A stretch of DNA of 64,000 bases. It comes from CAWBRT01 sp963819175 (GTDB lineage Bacteria > Acidobacteriota > Terriglobia > Terriglobales > Acidobacteriaceae). A program made the position numbers and the translations under genes. The notes beneath the pieces are model-generated. The model searched no databases and was not told the origin of the DNA. It saw only the letters and a program-made list of their open reading frames with translations. Of the stretch, positions 9,219-19,194 are shown one piece after another (positions within the stretch are counted from its first letter, which is position 1; the number at the start of each line of letters is the position of its first letter). Where the stretch lies: assembly GCA_963819175.1 (NCBI GenBank), contig CAWFVJ010000024.1, positions 124,001 to 188,000 of the forward strand. Reading direction: 5' to 3'.

Positions 9219-10420
9219 ATGGGAAGCGTTCCGCTCAGTCTCGAACAGTTTCTTCCTGAGGACGGTTTTTCCGGGACTCTAGTTGGCCGTGCCTGGATAG
9301 CGACACCGACTTCCCGGCCAAGTCGCGGGCCCGGCCGTGATTGCCATCCGGGAAGGCGGAATCTATGACATCTCCGAGACCGCGCCCACCATGTGCGATC
9401 TGCTCGAGGCGCCGAATCCGGCTGCCAGCGTCAAAGCGGCACGCGGGAAAGAAGATTGCCGGGGTCGAGGAACTGGTCGGCAACAGCGGCCATGGAAGGT
9501 TCAATCCGCAAAAGCCGTTCCTGCTTGCGCCCTGCGATCTACAGGTCATCAAAGCGGCGGGCGTAACTTTTGCTTCGAGCCTGATCGAGCGCGTCATCGA
9601 AGAGCAGGCGCGGGGAAATCCGGCGCGCGCCGAAGCTGTACGCAAGCAGGTAGTTGGACTGATTGGCGAGAATCTGCGAACCGTAAAGCCGGGTTCGCCG
9701 CAGGCCATGCAGATCAAGAAAGTGCTGATCGAGCAGGGCCTGTGGTCGCAGTACCTTGAGGTTGGCATAGGTCCCGATGCAGAAGTTTTTACCAAGGCGC
9801 CGGTAATGTCGTCGGTCGGAACCGGCGCGGATATCGGCATCCATCCGGATTCGGCCTGGAACAATCCCGAGCCCGAGATCGTGCTGGCCGTCAACAGCCG
9901 TGGCGAAATCGTGGGCGCTACCCTCGGCAACGATGTCAACCTGCGTGACTTCGAAGGCCGTAGCGCACTGCTGCTGCCGAAGGCAAAGGACAACAACGCA
10001 TCCTGCGCTATCGGTCCTTACATTCGCCTGTTCGACGCAACATTTTCGATTGACGATGTGCGCCAGTCGACGGTGAACCTGCTGGTGGAAGGTGAAGACG
10101 GCTTCACGCTTCATGGCGCCAGTTCGATGAGCCAGATCAGTCGCGATCCGCTCGACCTGGTGACGGCGGCCATGGGCCGCTATCATCAGTACCCCGACGG
10201 CATGGTGCTGTTCCTGGGAACGATGTTCGCGCCCACGGAGGATCGCGGGCAACCGGGCAGCGGTTTCACGCACAAGGTGGGAGACATTGTCCGCATCTCC
10301 AGCGCGAAGCTGGGAGCGTTGGTGAATCGCGTGGACCATAGCGACAGAATCACTCCCTGGACCTACGGCGTGCGCGCGTTGCTGGCCAAGCTATCTGCGT
10401 GCCAGAAGGTTCAGGCTTAG
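9219..10420 (+). pseudogene. Fumarylacetoacetate hydrolase family protein with two frameshifts
   Basis: The start is ATG 9219 behind AGAGGAG (MGSVPLSLEQFLPEDG, then GTLVGRAWI). The frame shifts by +1 between about 9297 and 9318, continues as GPAVIAIREGGIYDISETA to AARG, shifts by +1 again near 9446-9453, and then runs from KKIAGVEELVG to the stop at 10420. The last part holds the metal-site region (GIHPDSAWNNPEPEIVLAV) and GNDVNLRDFEGRSALLLPKAKD of the FAH fold. Restored length is close to 400 residues, as in bacterial FAH-family hydrolases that cleave C-C bonds of 2-keto or diketo acids. It is divergent from the MmgE/PrpD gene. Decay or indel errors are both possible. Confidence 0.78.
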
Positions 10421-10595
10421 CGTAAGGCGTAAGTCGGAAGCGGCTCATAGCTGTTACGAGTGTGGGCCGCCGTCGGTCTGTAAAGTAATGTCTGATGCCA
10501 GACATATTGGAGGCGCTCGTAGCCCCGCAACCCCGCTCTGGGAGCGGTTGTGACCCTCATCACAGACATCACAAAGGCATTCACCCTACGCTTCC

Positions 10596-13500
10596 ATGAT
10601 TCTTGATCCTCCCAATCGGGACTTGGCTCGGACCATGTCAGGTATCGACGAAACTCAGGGCAAGCACGGCAGCGGCGAACTGACTGCGGCTGACGCTGCA
10701 AGCCAAACGTTCGACACCGACCGTAACACCGGGACGCCGGTGAAGTTCTGGCTGGCATGGGCACCCATTTCTGTCCTTATTGTCAGCATGGCGGCAATCT
10801 ATTTCGTCGTCAAACCGACCGTATTCTTTGAACCTGCCTGGTTGCTTCCGATCACCAACGCTTTGTTCGTGACGGCTGTATGTTTCATCGTTGCCTACGT
10901 CGCAATGAAAAACTACCTGGCGACGGGCCGCATTCAAATTCTTCTGCTAGGTTGTGGGCTTCTGTCGTTTGGACTGGGAGGAGTCATTGCCGGTTGGGTG
11001 AGAAGCTTTCCCGGCGGTGCCAACCTCAATGTCACCATCTACAACACAGCCGCCCTGCTGGCGGCGATCTTCCACTTTGTCGCCGCATTCATTCTTCTAG
11101 CAGGCGTCTCAGCGGAGACCGGGGCGAAACGTAAGAATTGGTGGCTAGGTTTCAGCTATGCCGCGATAGTCGCTTTCACGTTTCTGTTCGCGTTGGCAAC
11201 TCTGTGGCGCATCGTTCCTCCCTTTTTCGTTCAGGGAGTAGGCCCCACGGCTTTGCGGCAGACGGTTCTGGGATCGGCAGACGCTCTGTTTATCTTCTCC
11301 TTTCTGATTTTCATGGGATGGTACTTACGCCGAAGGGAAGCCTTTCTCTACTGGTACGCTTCGGCGTTGGCTCTGACTGCGATCAGTCTTACGGGTTTCT
11401 TCATTGAGAGTGCGGTAGGCAGCCCAATCGGATGGATAAGCCGGTTTTCGCAATATCTCGGAGGCATCTACTTTCTCATTGCCGTCAGCACCGCTATTCG
11501 CACGGCGCACGTCAGGAAAACGTCTATTGATTTCGCGCTTGCCGCATCTCTCAGCTCCTCCGAGGAGAGCTTTCTGCGCACAACCTTCGATAACATGGCG
11601 GGGTGCCTGATCGTCTGCGACAGTCAGGGGAACATCCTCCTGGCCAACGACGCGGCACGAAAGACATACGGGATCGATGAACAGGTTCCATGGCAAATCT
11701 CACGCCTGACCGAGGAGGCTGAACTGTTCGATCTGGACGGCCGTCGGTTGTCCTTATCGGAGCGGCCGCTTTCGCGCATCCTGCGCGGCGAGCAGATCCG
11801 TTCGGTCGAGTTGCGGTTACGGGTCAAAGCGACCGGCAAGGAGTTCATACTGAGTTACAACGGCACGCCGATCCGTGGCCAGGATGGCAGTGTCGCCTTG
11901 GCGGTTCTCACCTCGGAAGATATCACCGAGCACAAGCAAGATGAAAGTGCTCTGCAAGCCACCCTGCAACGCCTCTACGTTATTCTCTCCAGCATGTATG
12001 CCGCCGTCCTGCTTGTGACAGATGATGGGCGGGTTGAATTCGCCAATCAGGCATTCTGCGAGTGTTTTGGTCTAAAGGACGCGCCCGCCGACCTCGTGGG
12101 GCTTGCCTCCGGTGAGATGCTCAAGAAGATCAAGGATGGTTACCAGCATCCTGACGAGGCCATCGCCCGCATCAAGGAAGTCGTTGACCGAGGACAACCG
12201 GTAACAGGCGAAGAACTCGCCATGCACGGCGGAGGGACCTGCCTGAGAGATTTTGTCCCTTTAAACATTGATGGAAAGTCGTATGGGCGGCTATGGATTC
12301 ACACGGACATCACCGAGCGCGATCGGGCCGAAAAGACGTTGCGCGAAAGACAAAGCGAAACCGTCTTCGCCACCTTAGCTGACTTGGTACCTCAGATGGT
12401 GTGGATGTGCACGCCTGACGGCTTGAATATCTACTTTAATCAGCGATGGGTGGAATACACAGGACTGAGCTTGGACGAGAGCTACGGGAGAGGCTGGAAC
12501 ACTCCTTTCCACCCCGACGACAAGCAGGCCGCATGGGCCGCTTGGAATCATGCCGTCCAGACGGGTGAAGAATACCGCGTTGAAAGCCGTCTGCAGGCGG
12601 CAGATGGCACATACCGCTGGTTCCTGATGCGAGGTGCGCCTCTGAGAAATGCCGCGGGGGAGATCATCAGGTGGTTCGGCACCTGCACCGATATTGAAGA
12701 ACTAAAGCAGGCCGAGCAGACACTCCTAATCGAACAGCGCAAGTTGACCGAGACGGTGGTCAACCAACTGCCGTGCTGTGTAGCTCTGGTACGCGGGCGC
12801 GACATGACATTTCAGCTTATTAATCCCGGTTATCAGGCCATCTTTTCCGGCCAGGAGATACTTGGAAAGAGTCTTCAAGTTGTTTGGCCGGGTAGACCAA
12901 AGTTTGAGGAGCTGTGTCGCCGGGTGTTGGAAACCGGGGTCTCATATGAGGCAGTTGATGAGCCAACTATGGTGAGCCGGTCCGGCGGTGGTTCTCCGGA
13001 ATCCGCCTATTTCAATTGGTCCATGCATCGCGTGAAGCTTCCCAAGGAGGACGGGTGGGGACTATTGATCACCGGGTGGGAGACCACGGGGCGTAAGCAG
13101 ACCGAACAGGCGCTTCTCCGCAGCGAGAAGCTGGCTTCCGTGGGGCGCATGGCAGCAACCATCGCGCATGAAATCAACAACCCGCTTGAGGCGGTGATGA
13201 GTCTGCTGTTCCTTGCCAAGGGAGACCAGGAGCTGCCCGAATCAGTGCGCCAGCATTTGGAGATAGCCGACGGGGAGCTGAATCGGATCGCGCATATCAC
13301 GCGGCAATCGCTAGGCTTTTATCGTGAGTCCAACGCCCCGGCACTCACGTCGGTGAATGCTGTCTTGGAATCCACGGTTGGCTTGCTGAAAAGCAGGATC
13401 AGAGCAAAGCAGGCCGTGATCGAGAAGCAATGGGATGGCGACGTGGGGATCACCGCTGTGGCGGGCGAGCTGCGACAGGTCTTTTCTAATCTCCTGGCCA

Positions 13501-13841
13501 ACAGTTTGGACGCCATTGACGAGAAAGGCACGATTAAGTTGCGGGTGTCTCTTGGCACAAACTTCAGCACTGGCCGCCGCTGCGTTCGGATCACCGTGGC
13601 TGACAATGGGCAAGGCATCGGCCAGAGTTCGCGGCAGCATATCTTCGAGCCGTTCTTCACGACTAAAGGTACGGTCGGGACCGGGCTTGGACTCTGGGTG
13701 AGCAAGCAGATTGTCGACAAGCACGGCGGAACCATTCGCATGCGTTCCAGCAATAACGGGGAGCGCAGGGGCACGGTGTTCTCGGTTGTTCTGCCGGTCA
13801 GTCCCGCGGCAGCGGCGCGCAGTCAAACAGCAGGGGCTTGA
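10596..13841 (+). CDS. Membrane-bound multi-PAS sensor histidine kinase
   Basis: A 1081-residue orphan kinase. Residues about 48-300 hold seven or so membrane helices of an unnamed sensor type. Four PAS domains follow, at about 320-445, 450-580, 585-705 and 710-830; the third has the PAS-fold-3 signature (FHPDDKQAAWAAW, GTYRWFLMRGAPLRN). The HisKA box is AATIAHEINNPLEAV, with the phosphorylated histidine near residue 857. The ATPase domain has the N box (QVFSNLLANSLDAI), VADNGQGIG, FEPFFTTK and GTGLGLWVSKQIV. No receiver-domain protein lies nearby, so its partner is elsewhere. Neither ATG 10596 nor the in-frame ATG 10635 has a clear ribosome site. Confidence 0.9.
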   Translation: MILDPPNRDLARTMSGIDETQGKHGSGELTAADAASQTFDTDRNTGTPVKFWLAWAPISVLIVSMAAIYFVVKPTVFFEPAWLLPITNALFVTAVCFIVAYVAMKNYLATGRIQILLLGCGLLSFGLGGVIAGWVRSFPGGANLNVTIYNTAALLAAIFHFVAAFILLAGVSAETGAKRKNWWLGFSYAAIVAFTFLFALATLWRIVPPFFVQGVGPTALRQTVLGSADALFIFSFLIFMGWYLRRREAFLYWYASALALTAISLTGFFIESAVGSPIGWISRFSQYLGGIYFLIAVSTAIRTAHVRKTSIDFALAASLSSSEESFLRTTFDNMAGCLIVCDSQGNILLANDAARKTYGIDEQVPWQISRLTEEAELFDLDGRRLSLSERPLSRILRGEQIRSVELRLRVKATGKEFILSYNGTPIRGQDGSVALAVLTSEDITEHKQDESALQATLQRLYVILSSMYAAVLLVTDDGRVEFANQAFCECFGLKDAPADLVGLASGEMLKKIKDGYQHPDEAIARIKEVVDRGQPVTGEELAMHGGGTCLRDFVPLNIDGKSYGRLWIHTDITERDRAEKTLRERQSETVFATLADLVPQMVWMCTPDGLNIYFNQRWVEYTGLSLDESYGRGWNTPFHPDDKQAAWAAWNHAVQTGEEYRVESRLQAADGTYRWFLMRGAPLRNAAGEIIRWFGTCTDIEELKQAEQTLLIEQRKLTETVVNQLPCCVALVRGRDMTFQLINPGYQAIFSGQEILGKSLQVVWPGRPKFEELCRRVLETGVSYEAVDEPTMVSRSGGGSPESAYFNWSMHRVKLPKEDGWGLLITGWETTGRKQTEQALLRSEKLASVGRMAATIAHEINNPLEAVMSLLFLAKGDQELPESVRQHLEIADGELNRIAHITRQSLGFYRESNAPALTSVNAVLESTVGLLKSRIRAKQAVIEKQWDGDVGITAVAGELRQVFSNLLANSLDAIDEKGTIKLRVSLGTNFSTGRRCVRITVADNGQGIGQSSRQHIFEPFFTTKGTVGTGLGLWVSKQIVDKHGGTIRMRSSNNGERRGTVFSVVLPVSPAAAARSQTAGA

Positions 13842-13937
13842 GCGCGCGTCGCCCTGAAGATCTGGTTCTGCGTCGTACTTCTCTTCATTCCCACATTAGC
13901 TTAGAGCGCCTCGCGAGGTGCTGTATCCGGAATCAAC

Positions 13938-14111
13938 GTCATTTCGAGCGAGCGCCGTGTTTTGGCGCGAGTCGAGAAATCTTGTGGTTTGCCCGAAAAA
14001 ACACAAGATCCCTCCACTCCGCGCTTGAATAGCTTCTTGCTTATCGAGTGCAATCGGGTACGCAGCTTGGCTGCTCCGGCCTGCGGGCGCTAGGCGCTCC
14101 GGTCGGGATGA
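13938..14111. repeat. Dispersed palindromic element, copy 3 (family A)
   Basis: In the gene-free stretch 13842-14270, GTCATTTCGAGCGAGCGCC opens and GGTCGGGATGAC closes an inverted repeat; GAAATCTTGTG and CACAAGATCCC form the inner stem. I see no other feature in this gap. Confidence 0.55.
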
Positions 14112-14270
14112 CGCCTTTCGGGAACACCGGATATAGCAACTGAGGAACCGCTCTAACTGCAGGCAAATGTGGGCCACCTATGCAACAAGGTCATCCGCTC
14201 CGCTTCGACCAGGAATGGTTCAGGCCGCCGGTAAAGGCGGCCTGAAGTGTTGAACCTCTATTACGAGGTG

Positions 14271-16009
14271 CTAGATTTTCATTGCCGCTCCGGTGTCGGC
14301 GCTGGTGACGTGCTCGGCGTAGCGCGCCAGCCATCCATGCTTGACCTTGGGTTCGAAGGGTGGAAGCGCGGCGAGCCGCTTCTGGATTTCGGCGTCGCTG
14401 ACTTTCAGTTCGAGCTTGCGGGTCTTGGCATTGATGTAAATGCGGTCGCCCGGTTGAATGGCCGCAATCGGGCCGCGGGCCGCGGCTTCCGGCGCGACGT
14501 GGCAAACACAGAGGCCGCGCGTGCCGCCGGAGAAGCGGCCGTCGGTGATCAGTGCGCAACGGATACCGGCGCCGACGATGGCAGCGGTCGGCGAGAGCAT
14601 TTCCTGCATGCCCGGTCCGCCCCGCGGTCCCTCGTAGCGAATCACCACCACGTCTCCGTCTTTCACCTTGCCGTCTAAGATGCCCTGCAAGGCGTCATCT
14701 TGCGACTCGAAAATTCGAGCCGTGCCTTCGTACTCCATCATGTCGGCACTGAAACGCCGGCAACTTTGACCACCGCGCCCTTCGGCGCCAGGTTGCCGAA
14801 CAGGATTGCCAGGCCACCGGTCTGCGTGAAGGCGTTTTCGGCGGTGCGGATGACATCGCCGTCGGCATTGGGAGCGCAGGCAACTGCGTCGCCCAGCTTT
14901 CCGCTGACGGTCGGAACATCAAGCTTCAGGCCGCGTACGCCGTGGCGATTGAGTTCCTTGAGAATGGCGGGAATTCCGCCGTGCTGGTGCACGTGCTCGA
15001 CGTGAACTTCGGGACGGCTGGGCGAGATCTTGCAGATGTGCGGCGTGCCTTGAGAGATCTCATTGATCCGGTTGAGGTCGAACTTGATGCCCGCCTCATG
15101 CGCCAGTGCGAGCGTGTGCAGAATGGTGTTGGTCGAGCCACCCATGCCGACATCAAGGACAAAGGCATTGACGATCGCCTGCTCGGTGATGATGTCGAGG
15201 GGACGAATATTGTTATCGAGGCAGCGCTTGAGCGCGTGCGCCGCTTTCTTCGTCAACTCGAGACGCGCCGGGTTCGGTTCCGTCTTGCGATAGGTATTGT
15301 CGGTCCAGCGCTCGGCGGGAATGGTGCCGTTGCCGGGCAATGCCACGCCCAGCACCTCGCCGAGGCAGTTCATGGAATTGGCGGTGAACATGCCCGCGCA
15401 ACTTCCGCAGCCGGGACAGGCTGTTTCGGCCAGCGAGCGCAACTCGGCGTCCGTCATTTTGCCGACGCTATGTTTGCCGACAGCTTCAAAAACGGTGATC
15501 AGGTCGGTGTTGCCGGGACCGGCGAGCATCGGGCCACCGCTCAGATAAACCGCGGGGATATTGATGCGGACCATGGCGTTGTACATCGCCGGGACAATCT
15601 TGTCGCAATTGGCGATGCCGATCCAGGCGTCGCACGGGTGAGCGCCGATGATGGTTTCGATCTGGTCGGCGATCAACTCACGCGAAGCGAGGGAATACTT
15701 CATGCCAAAGTGGCCCATGGCAATTCCGTCGCAGACCGCGCCGCCAACGTTGACATACCAGACGTTGTAGCCGAGAGCTTTCAGCTCATCGCGTACGATC
15801 GCGCCGATCTTGTCCAGGTGTGCGTGACCCGGGATCTGGTTGGTGTAGGAGTTGATGACTGTAACAAACGGCTTCTTGAGATCGTCCAGCGAGCTGATAA
15901 CGCCCTCGGCGATCATGAGAGAAGCCGCCGGCAGCATATGAGCGCCTTCGGCGACAATGCGGCTGCCCCGTTTGCGAATATTTTCGATTCCTGGGTTCAT
16001 GGCGATCAA
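14271..16009 (-). pseudogene. ilvD: Dihydroxy-acid dehydratase with one frameshift
   Basis: Dehydrates 2,3-dihydroxy-3-methyl acids to 2-keto acids in valine, leucine and isoleucine synthesis, using an Fe-S cluster. The first 423 codons from ATG 16009 carry SYTNQIPGHAHLD, GIANCDKIVPAMYNAM, CPGCGSCAGMFTANSMNCLG and GGSTNTILHTLALAHEAGI. The frame then breaks near 14745-14757 (one base missing relative to the family) and the C-terminal part continues from 14741 with VVVIRYEGPRGGPGMQEML and ALITDGRFSGGTRGL. Together they give the usual length of about 575. An essential gene broken once with both halves intact argues for an assembly error. The stop at the break is TGA, but the family sequence resumes in another frame, so this is not readthrough. 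Confidence 0.85.
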
Positions 16010-16084
16010 TTCTACTAGAGTAGCGGCTGGATGGGGAGTTCTGGTTCGCCTAGGTCGAAGAATTAATTACGAGATAAGCCTTAG

Positions 16085-16320
16085 CAGGTTGCTGAAAAAT
16101 TCGTAATAGTGTCATCCTGAGGCCGCGCCGATTTTGCGGGGTCCCCGGCATGCGCAGCGGTTGCGCATGTTGGGGCAGGCGACCGAAGGATCTGCTTCAC
16201 TTTCAACGCGCGCAAACAGCAGATCCTTCGCTCTCCACCCCAACAAGCCAACAGCGGGCTTGTCGGGGACCCCGGCTGCGCTCAGGATGACACCTCGGAA
16301 GACAGTTTTTCAGCAACCTG
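16085..16320. repeat. 236-bp palindromic MITE-like element with 15-bp terminal inverted repeats
   Basis: CAGGTTGCTGAAAAA at 16085-16099 is exactly inverted as TTTTTCAGCAACCTG at 16306-16320. Nested inside are further inverted pairs: GTGTCATCCTGAG (16111-16123) with CTCAGGATGACAC (16281-16293), GGGGTCCCC with GGGGACCCC, and AGGATCTGCT with AGCAGATCCT. The whole unit can fold into one long hairpin. It contains no coding sequence and occupies most of the gap 16010-16364. The inner part belongs to repeat family A. A short TTAG-like flank is present on both sides, not convincingly a target duplication. Confidence 0.75.
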
Positions 16321-16364
16321 TTTAGAGCAGAACCACAACAGGAAAGCAGCATCGTCGGAGCCTG

Positions 16365-17732
16365 CTACACGGCGGGCGTTTCGCTAAAGGGGGCGGTGTT
16401 TTGCTCAGTCGGCAGGTTTCGCAGAGCAAGCACCACTGCCAGAGCCAAAGTAAGCAGAGTGCAGACAATGGCAGTAACACCGGGCCAACCCTTTGCGCTC
16501 CAAAAGATGCCGGCGACAGTGCCAGCCACGCTGGAGCCGGAATAATAAAAGAACAAGTAAAAAGATGAGGCCACTGCCTTGGCGCTGCGTGCGCGGACTC
16601 CGATCCAGGCGCTCACGACCGCGTGCGCCCCGAAGAAACCGAAGGTCATCACGGCCAGTCCAGCGAGCACTGTCCAGATTGCATGAGCCATGGTAATGAG
16701 CACGCCGGCGCCCATCAGAATGACCATTCCGAACAGCACCGCGCGCCGTCCTCGATGCGCAGCCATGTGCCCCGCCCAAGCCGAACTGAACATCCCGACG
16801 GAATAGACGGTGAACAACAGGCCCACGGCCGTCTGGGAAAAGTAGTACGGCGCAGCCATCAGGCGGAATCCGAGATAGTTGTAAATGGAGACAAAGCTCC
16901 CCATAATCAGAAACCCAATCGAGAACAGAAGCGGCAGCCCGCGATCTTGAAAGTGGGTAAACAACGAGGACTTTAGCTGCTCGAAATTGGGGGAGCGGGG
17001 AGTGAATTGGCGGGAAGGCGGCAGCAAAACGAGAAACAGAATGCCGCCGCATACTGACAAGCCGCCGATGATGCCAATGGCCCAGCGCCAAGACAGTAGA
17101 TCGGTGATTACGCCGGTTATCAGCCGCCCGGTCATTCCTCCAAGAGCGGTGCCGCCGATATACAAACCCATGGCAAGTCCGCCGGAAGCCGGATCGATCT
17201 CTTCGCTGACATAAGCCATTGCGACCGCAGGCAGACCGCTGATGGCCAAACCCACGAGAACGCGCGTCAGAAGCAGCAAATGCCAAGTGGGCGCAACAGC
17301 CGTGCAAATTGTGAGGAGGGCCGAGGTGAACAGGGAAGTTGCCATCAGAGACTTGCGGCGAAGCATTTCAGAAGCAATTCCCGAAGCAAGCATTCCGACG
17401 GCCAGCAGCCCGGTGGTGACGGAAAGCGAAAGGCTGCTCTGTGCCGGAGTGACCTTGAAAACGTCGGCCAAAACCGGCATGAGCGGTTGAACGCAATAAA
17501 TGAGCGCAAAGGTGCAGAACGCGGCCGCAACCAGAGCTATGTTGACCCGCCAAAAAGTCCTGGTGCCCGCTTGAATGTACTTGGATTTAGGGGCCGTTTG
17601 CGGCTGCGGCGGTGGCTCCAATTCAACCTCGCGACGGGGAGATGATTCTGCCGGCAAATCGAGATTACCTTTGTGGCCGCAAAGCTGCAAATTGGGGCAC
17701 AGCAACTTTCCGTGCATCAAGCACGGGTTCAT
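16365..17732 (-). CDS. MFS transporter, YnfM-like
   Basis: A 455-residue, twelve-helix major facilitator protein. After a hydrophilic N-terminal leader of about 60 residues the membrane part starts at FWRVNIALVAAAFCTFALIY; the QPLMPVLADVF segment and the MLRRKSLMATSLF loop match the YnfM/arabinose-efflux-like group of drug and metabolite exporters. The substrate is unknown. No good ribosome site precedes ATG 17732, so the long leader may be partly an over-call. It is divergent from the secreted beta-propeller gene at 17839. Confidence 0.8.
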   Translation of the reverse strand: MNPCLMHGKLLCPNLQLCGHKGNLDLPAESSPRREVELEPPPQPQTAPKSKYIQAGTRTFWRVNIALVAAAFCTFALIYCVQPLMPVLADVFKVTPAQSSLSLSVTTGLLAVGMLASGIASEMLRRKSLMATSLFTSALLTICTAVAPTWHLLLLTRVLVGLAISGLPAVAMAYVSEEIDPASGGLAMGLYIGGTALGGMTGRLITGVITDLLSWRWAIGIIGGLSVCGGILFLVLLPPSRQFTPRSPNFEQLKSSLFTHFQDRGLPLLFSIGFLIMGSFVSIYNYLGFRLMAAPYYFSQTAVGLLFTVYSVGMFSSAWAGHMAAHRGRRAVLFGMVILMGAGVLITMAHAIWTVLAGLAVMTFGFFGAHAVVSAWIGVRARSAKAVASSFYLFFYYSGSSVAGTVAGIFWSAKGWPGVTAIVCTLLTLALAVVLALRNLPTEQNTAPFSETPAV

Positions 17733-17838
17733 GTATGCTTACAGGCTACGAAAGCAATGGCTCCGCACAGAAAGCACTTATTTATTCGGGTTTTTGACAA
17801 GTAAATCTGCTGTTGCGTGCTTATGGAGGGTTCTCACT

Positions 17839-18978
17839 ATGAAGAGCGTCGTGAGCTGTTTCCGGCTGTTATGTAAAGCATGCGCGTGCGGTCTCGCGCT
17901 GGTCACTTTGACATGCCTTCTTGCAACCGCTCAAAGCGGCCAGAAACCGCCCACTTATCGAGTCGATCCCGCCTGGCCAAAAGAGCTCCCCAACAATTGG
18001 ATTGTTGGGCAGATTGGCGGACTCACCGTGGACAGCCACAATAATATATGGGTGTTGCACCGGCCTCGCACATGCACGCCAGACGAGGTGGCCGCGGCTC
18101 AGACACCACCAGTTGCCATGTGCTGCTACGCTGCGCCACCAGTGCTGGAATTCGACCAGAGCGGCAAACTTTTGCAAGCCTGGGGAGGCCCCGCATCGGC
18201 GAAGGACTGGCCGGGCAACGAGCACAGCATCCGTGTCGACAGCGCGGGCAATGTCTGGCTGGGCGGCAATGGCGACAAAGACAGGCAAATTCTCAAGTTC
18301 ACCAATGATGGACATTTCCTGATGGAGATCGGGCATCCCTCGACTGCGCCCGAGAACAACCAAGACACCAGTATGCTTGGCCGGCCGGCGGGCATTGACC
18401 TTGACGAGGCGGCGCACGAGGTCTTCATCGCTGACGGCTACCTCAACAAGCGCGTTGTGGTGTACGACTCGGAAACCGGGAAGTTCAAGCGGGGATGGGG
18501 CGGGTACGGCATGCCGTTGAGCGAAATCAATAATACATTCCCCGTGCCGGCGTATAAGCCTTCCGATCCGCACGATAAGCAGTTCCGCAACTCGACGCAC
18601 TGCGTGCACATCAGCAACGACGGTATGGTTTATGTGTGCGATCGCAGCAACGACCGCGTCCAGATCTTCCAAAAGGACGGGCACTTCGTCAAAGAGTTTT
18701 ATTTTCGCCCTGAAACCCTGGGGAGTGGTTCGACCAGTGACATAGCTTTCTCCAACGACAAGGCTCAGAGCTATCTGCTGATCGCTGACGGCCCCGATGG
18801 CGTTATCTGGAAAGTGCGCCGCAGCGATGGTGTGGTGGTTGGCACAATCGGTCACGCCGGACGCAATGCCGGCCAGTTCCACACGTTGCACCAGATAGCT
18901 ATCGACTCGAAAGGCAATCTTTACGGGGGCGAGGCGGACACCGGCAAACGCCTGCAGAAGTTTGTGCCGGTGAAATAG
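17839..18978 (+). CDS. Secreted NHL-type beta-propeller protein (amidating-lyase/SMP-30-like)
   Basis: A 379-residue exported protein. The start ATG 17839 follows GGAGGG. The signal peptide covers about residues 1-34 (ACACGLALVTLTCLLATAQS). The mature part has repeated NHL-type blades (GGLTVDSHNNIWVLHRP, NGDKDRQILKFTNDG, DEAAHEVFIADGYLNKRVVV, SNDGMVYVCDRSNDRVQIF, HQIAIDSKGNLYGGEAD), expected to form a six-bladed propeller like peptidylglycine alpha-amidating lyase. Several cysteines lie near residues 75-95. The function is not known; such proteins are numerous in Acidobacteriota. A TTGACA box at 17794-17799 could be its -35 element. Confidence 0.75.
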   Translation: MKSVVSCFRLLCKACACGLALVTLTCLLATAQSGQKPPTYRVDPAWPKELPNNWIVGQIGGLTVDSHNNIWVLHRPRTCTPDEVAAAQTPPVAMCCYAAPPVLEFDQSGKLLQAWGGPASAKDWPGNEHSIRVDSAGNVWLGGNGDKDRQILKFTNDGHFLMEIGHPSTAPENNQDTSMLGRPAGIDLDEAAHEVFIADGYLNKRVVVYDSETGKFKRGWGGYGMPLSEINNTFPVPAYKPSDPHDKQFRNSTHCVHISNDGMVYVCDRSNDRVQIFQKDGHFVKEFYFRPETLGSGSTSDIAFSNDKAQSYLLIADGPDGVIWKVRRSDGVVVGTIGHAGRNAGQFHTLHQIAIDSKGNLYGGEADTGKRLQKFVPVK

Positions 18979-18994
18979 TCGGCCATGCAGATAG

Positions 18995-19088
18995 GTGCCC
19001 CAGGTTCCGCGCCGCCCGCGCAGCTTGGCTGGTTGTGCCGCCTGCAGCGGAAGGCTACTTTGACTGTTCGGCGCTAACCTGGGGTTGT
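18995..19088. repeat. Inverted repeat, copy 3 (family B)
   Basis: GTGCCCCAGGTTCCGCGCCG at 18995 is inverted as CGGCGCTAACCTGGGGTTG near 19070-19088. It is the same unit as at 3951-3996 in the opposite direction, but with a longer loop. It fills most of the gap between the propeller gene and the YceH gene. Confidence 0.6.
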
Positions 19089-19194
19089 TTCCATGCAACA
19101 GCTGCGTCCGGGGATGAAACTGCACCCGTGAAACCTGCCAGGCGACGTTTCGACAGCTCGCCAGAAGAGTTCGATTGATGGATGATTTTGCTCC

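Noticed and set aside
14738..14740. TGA inside ilvD as a possible selenocysteine codon
   Set aside because: The family sequence resumes in another frame after the TGA, so the cause is a frameshift and not recoding; no Cys is expected there.
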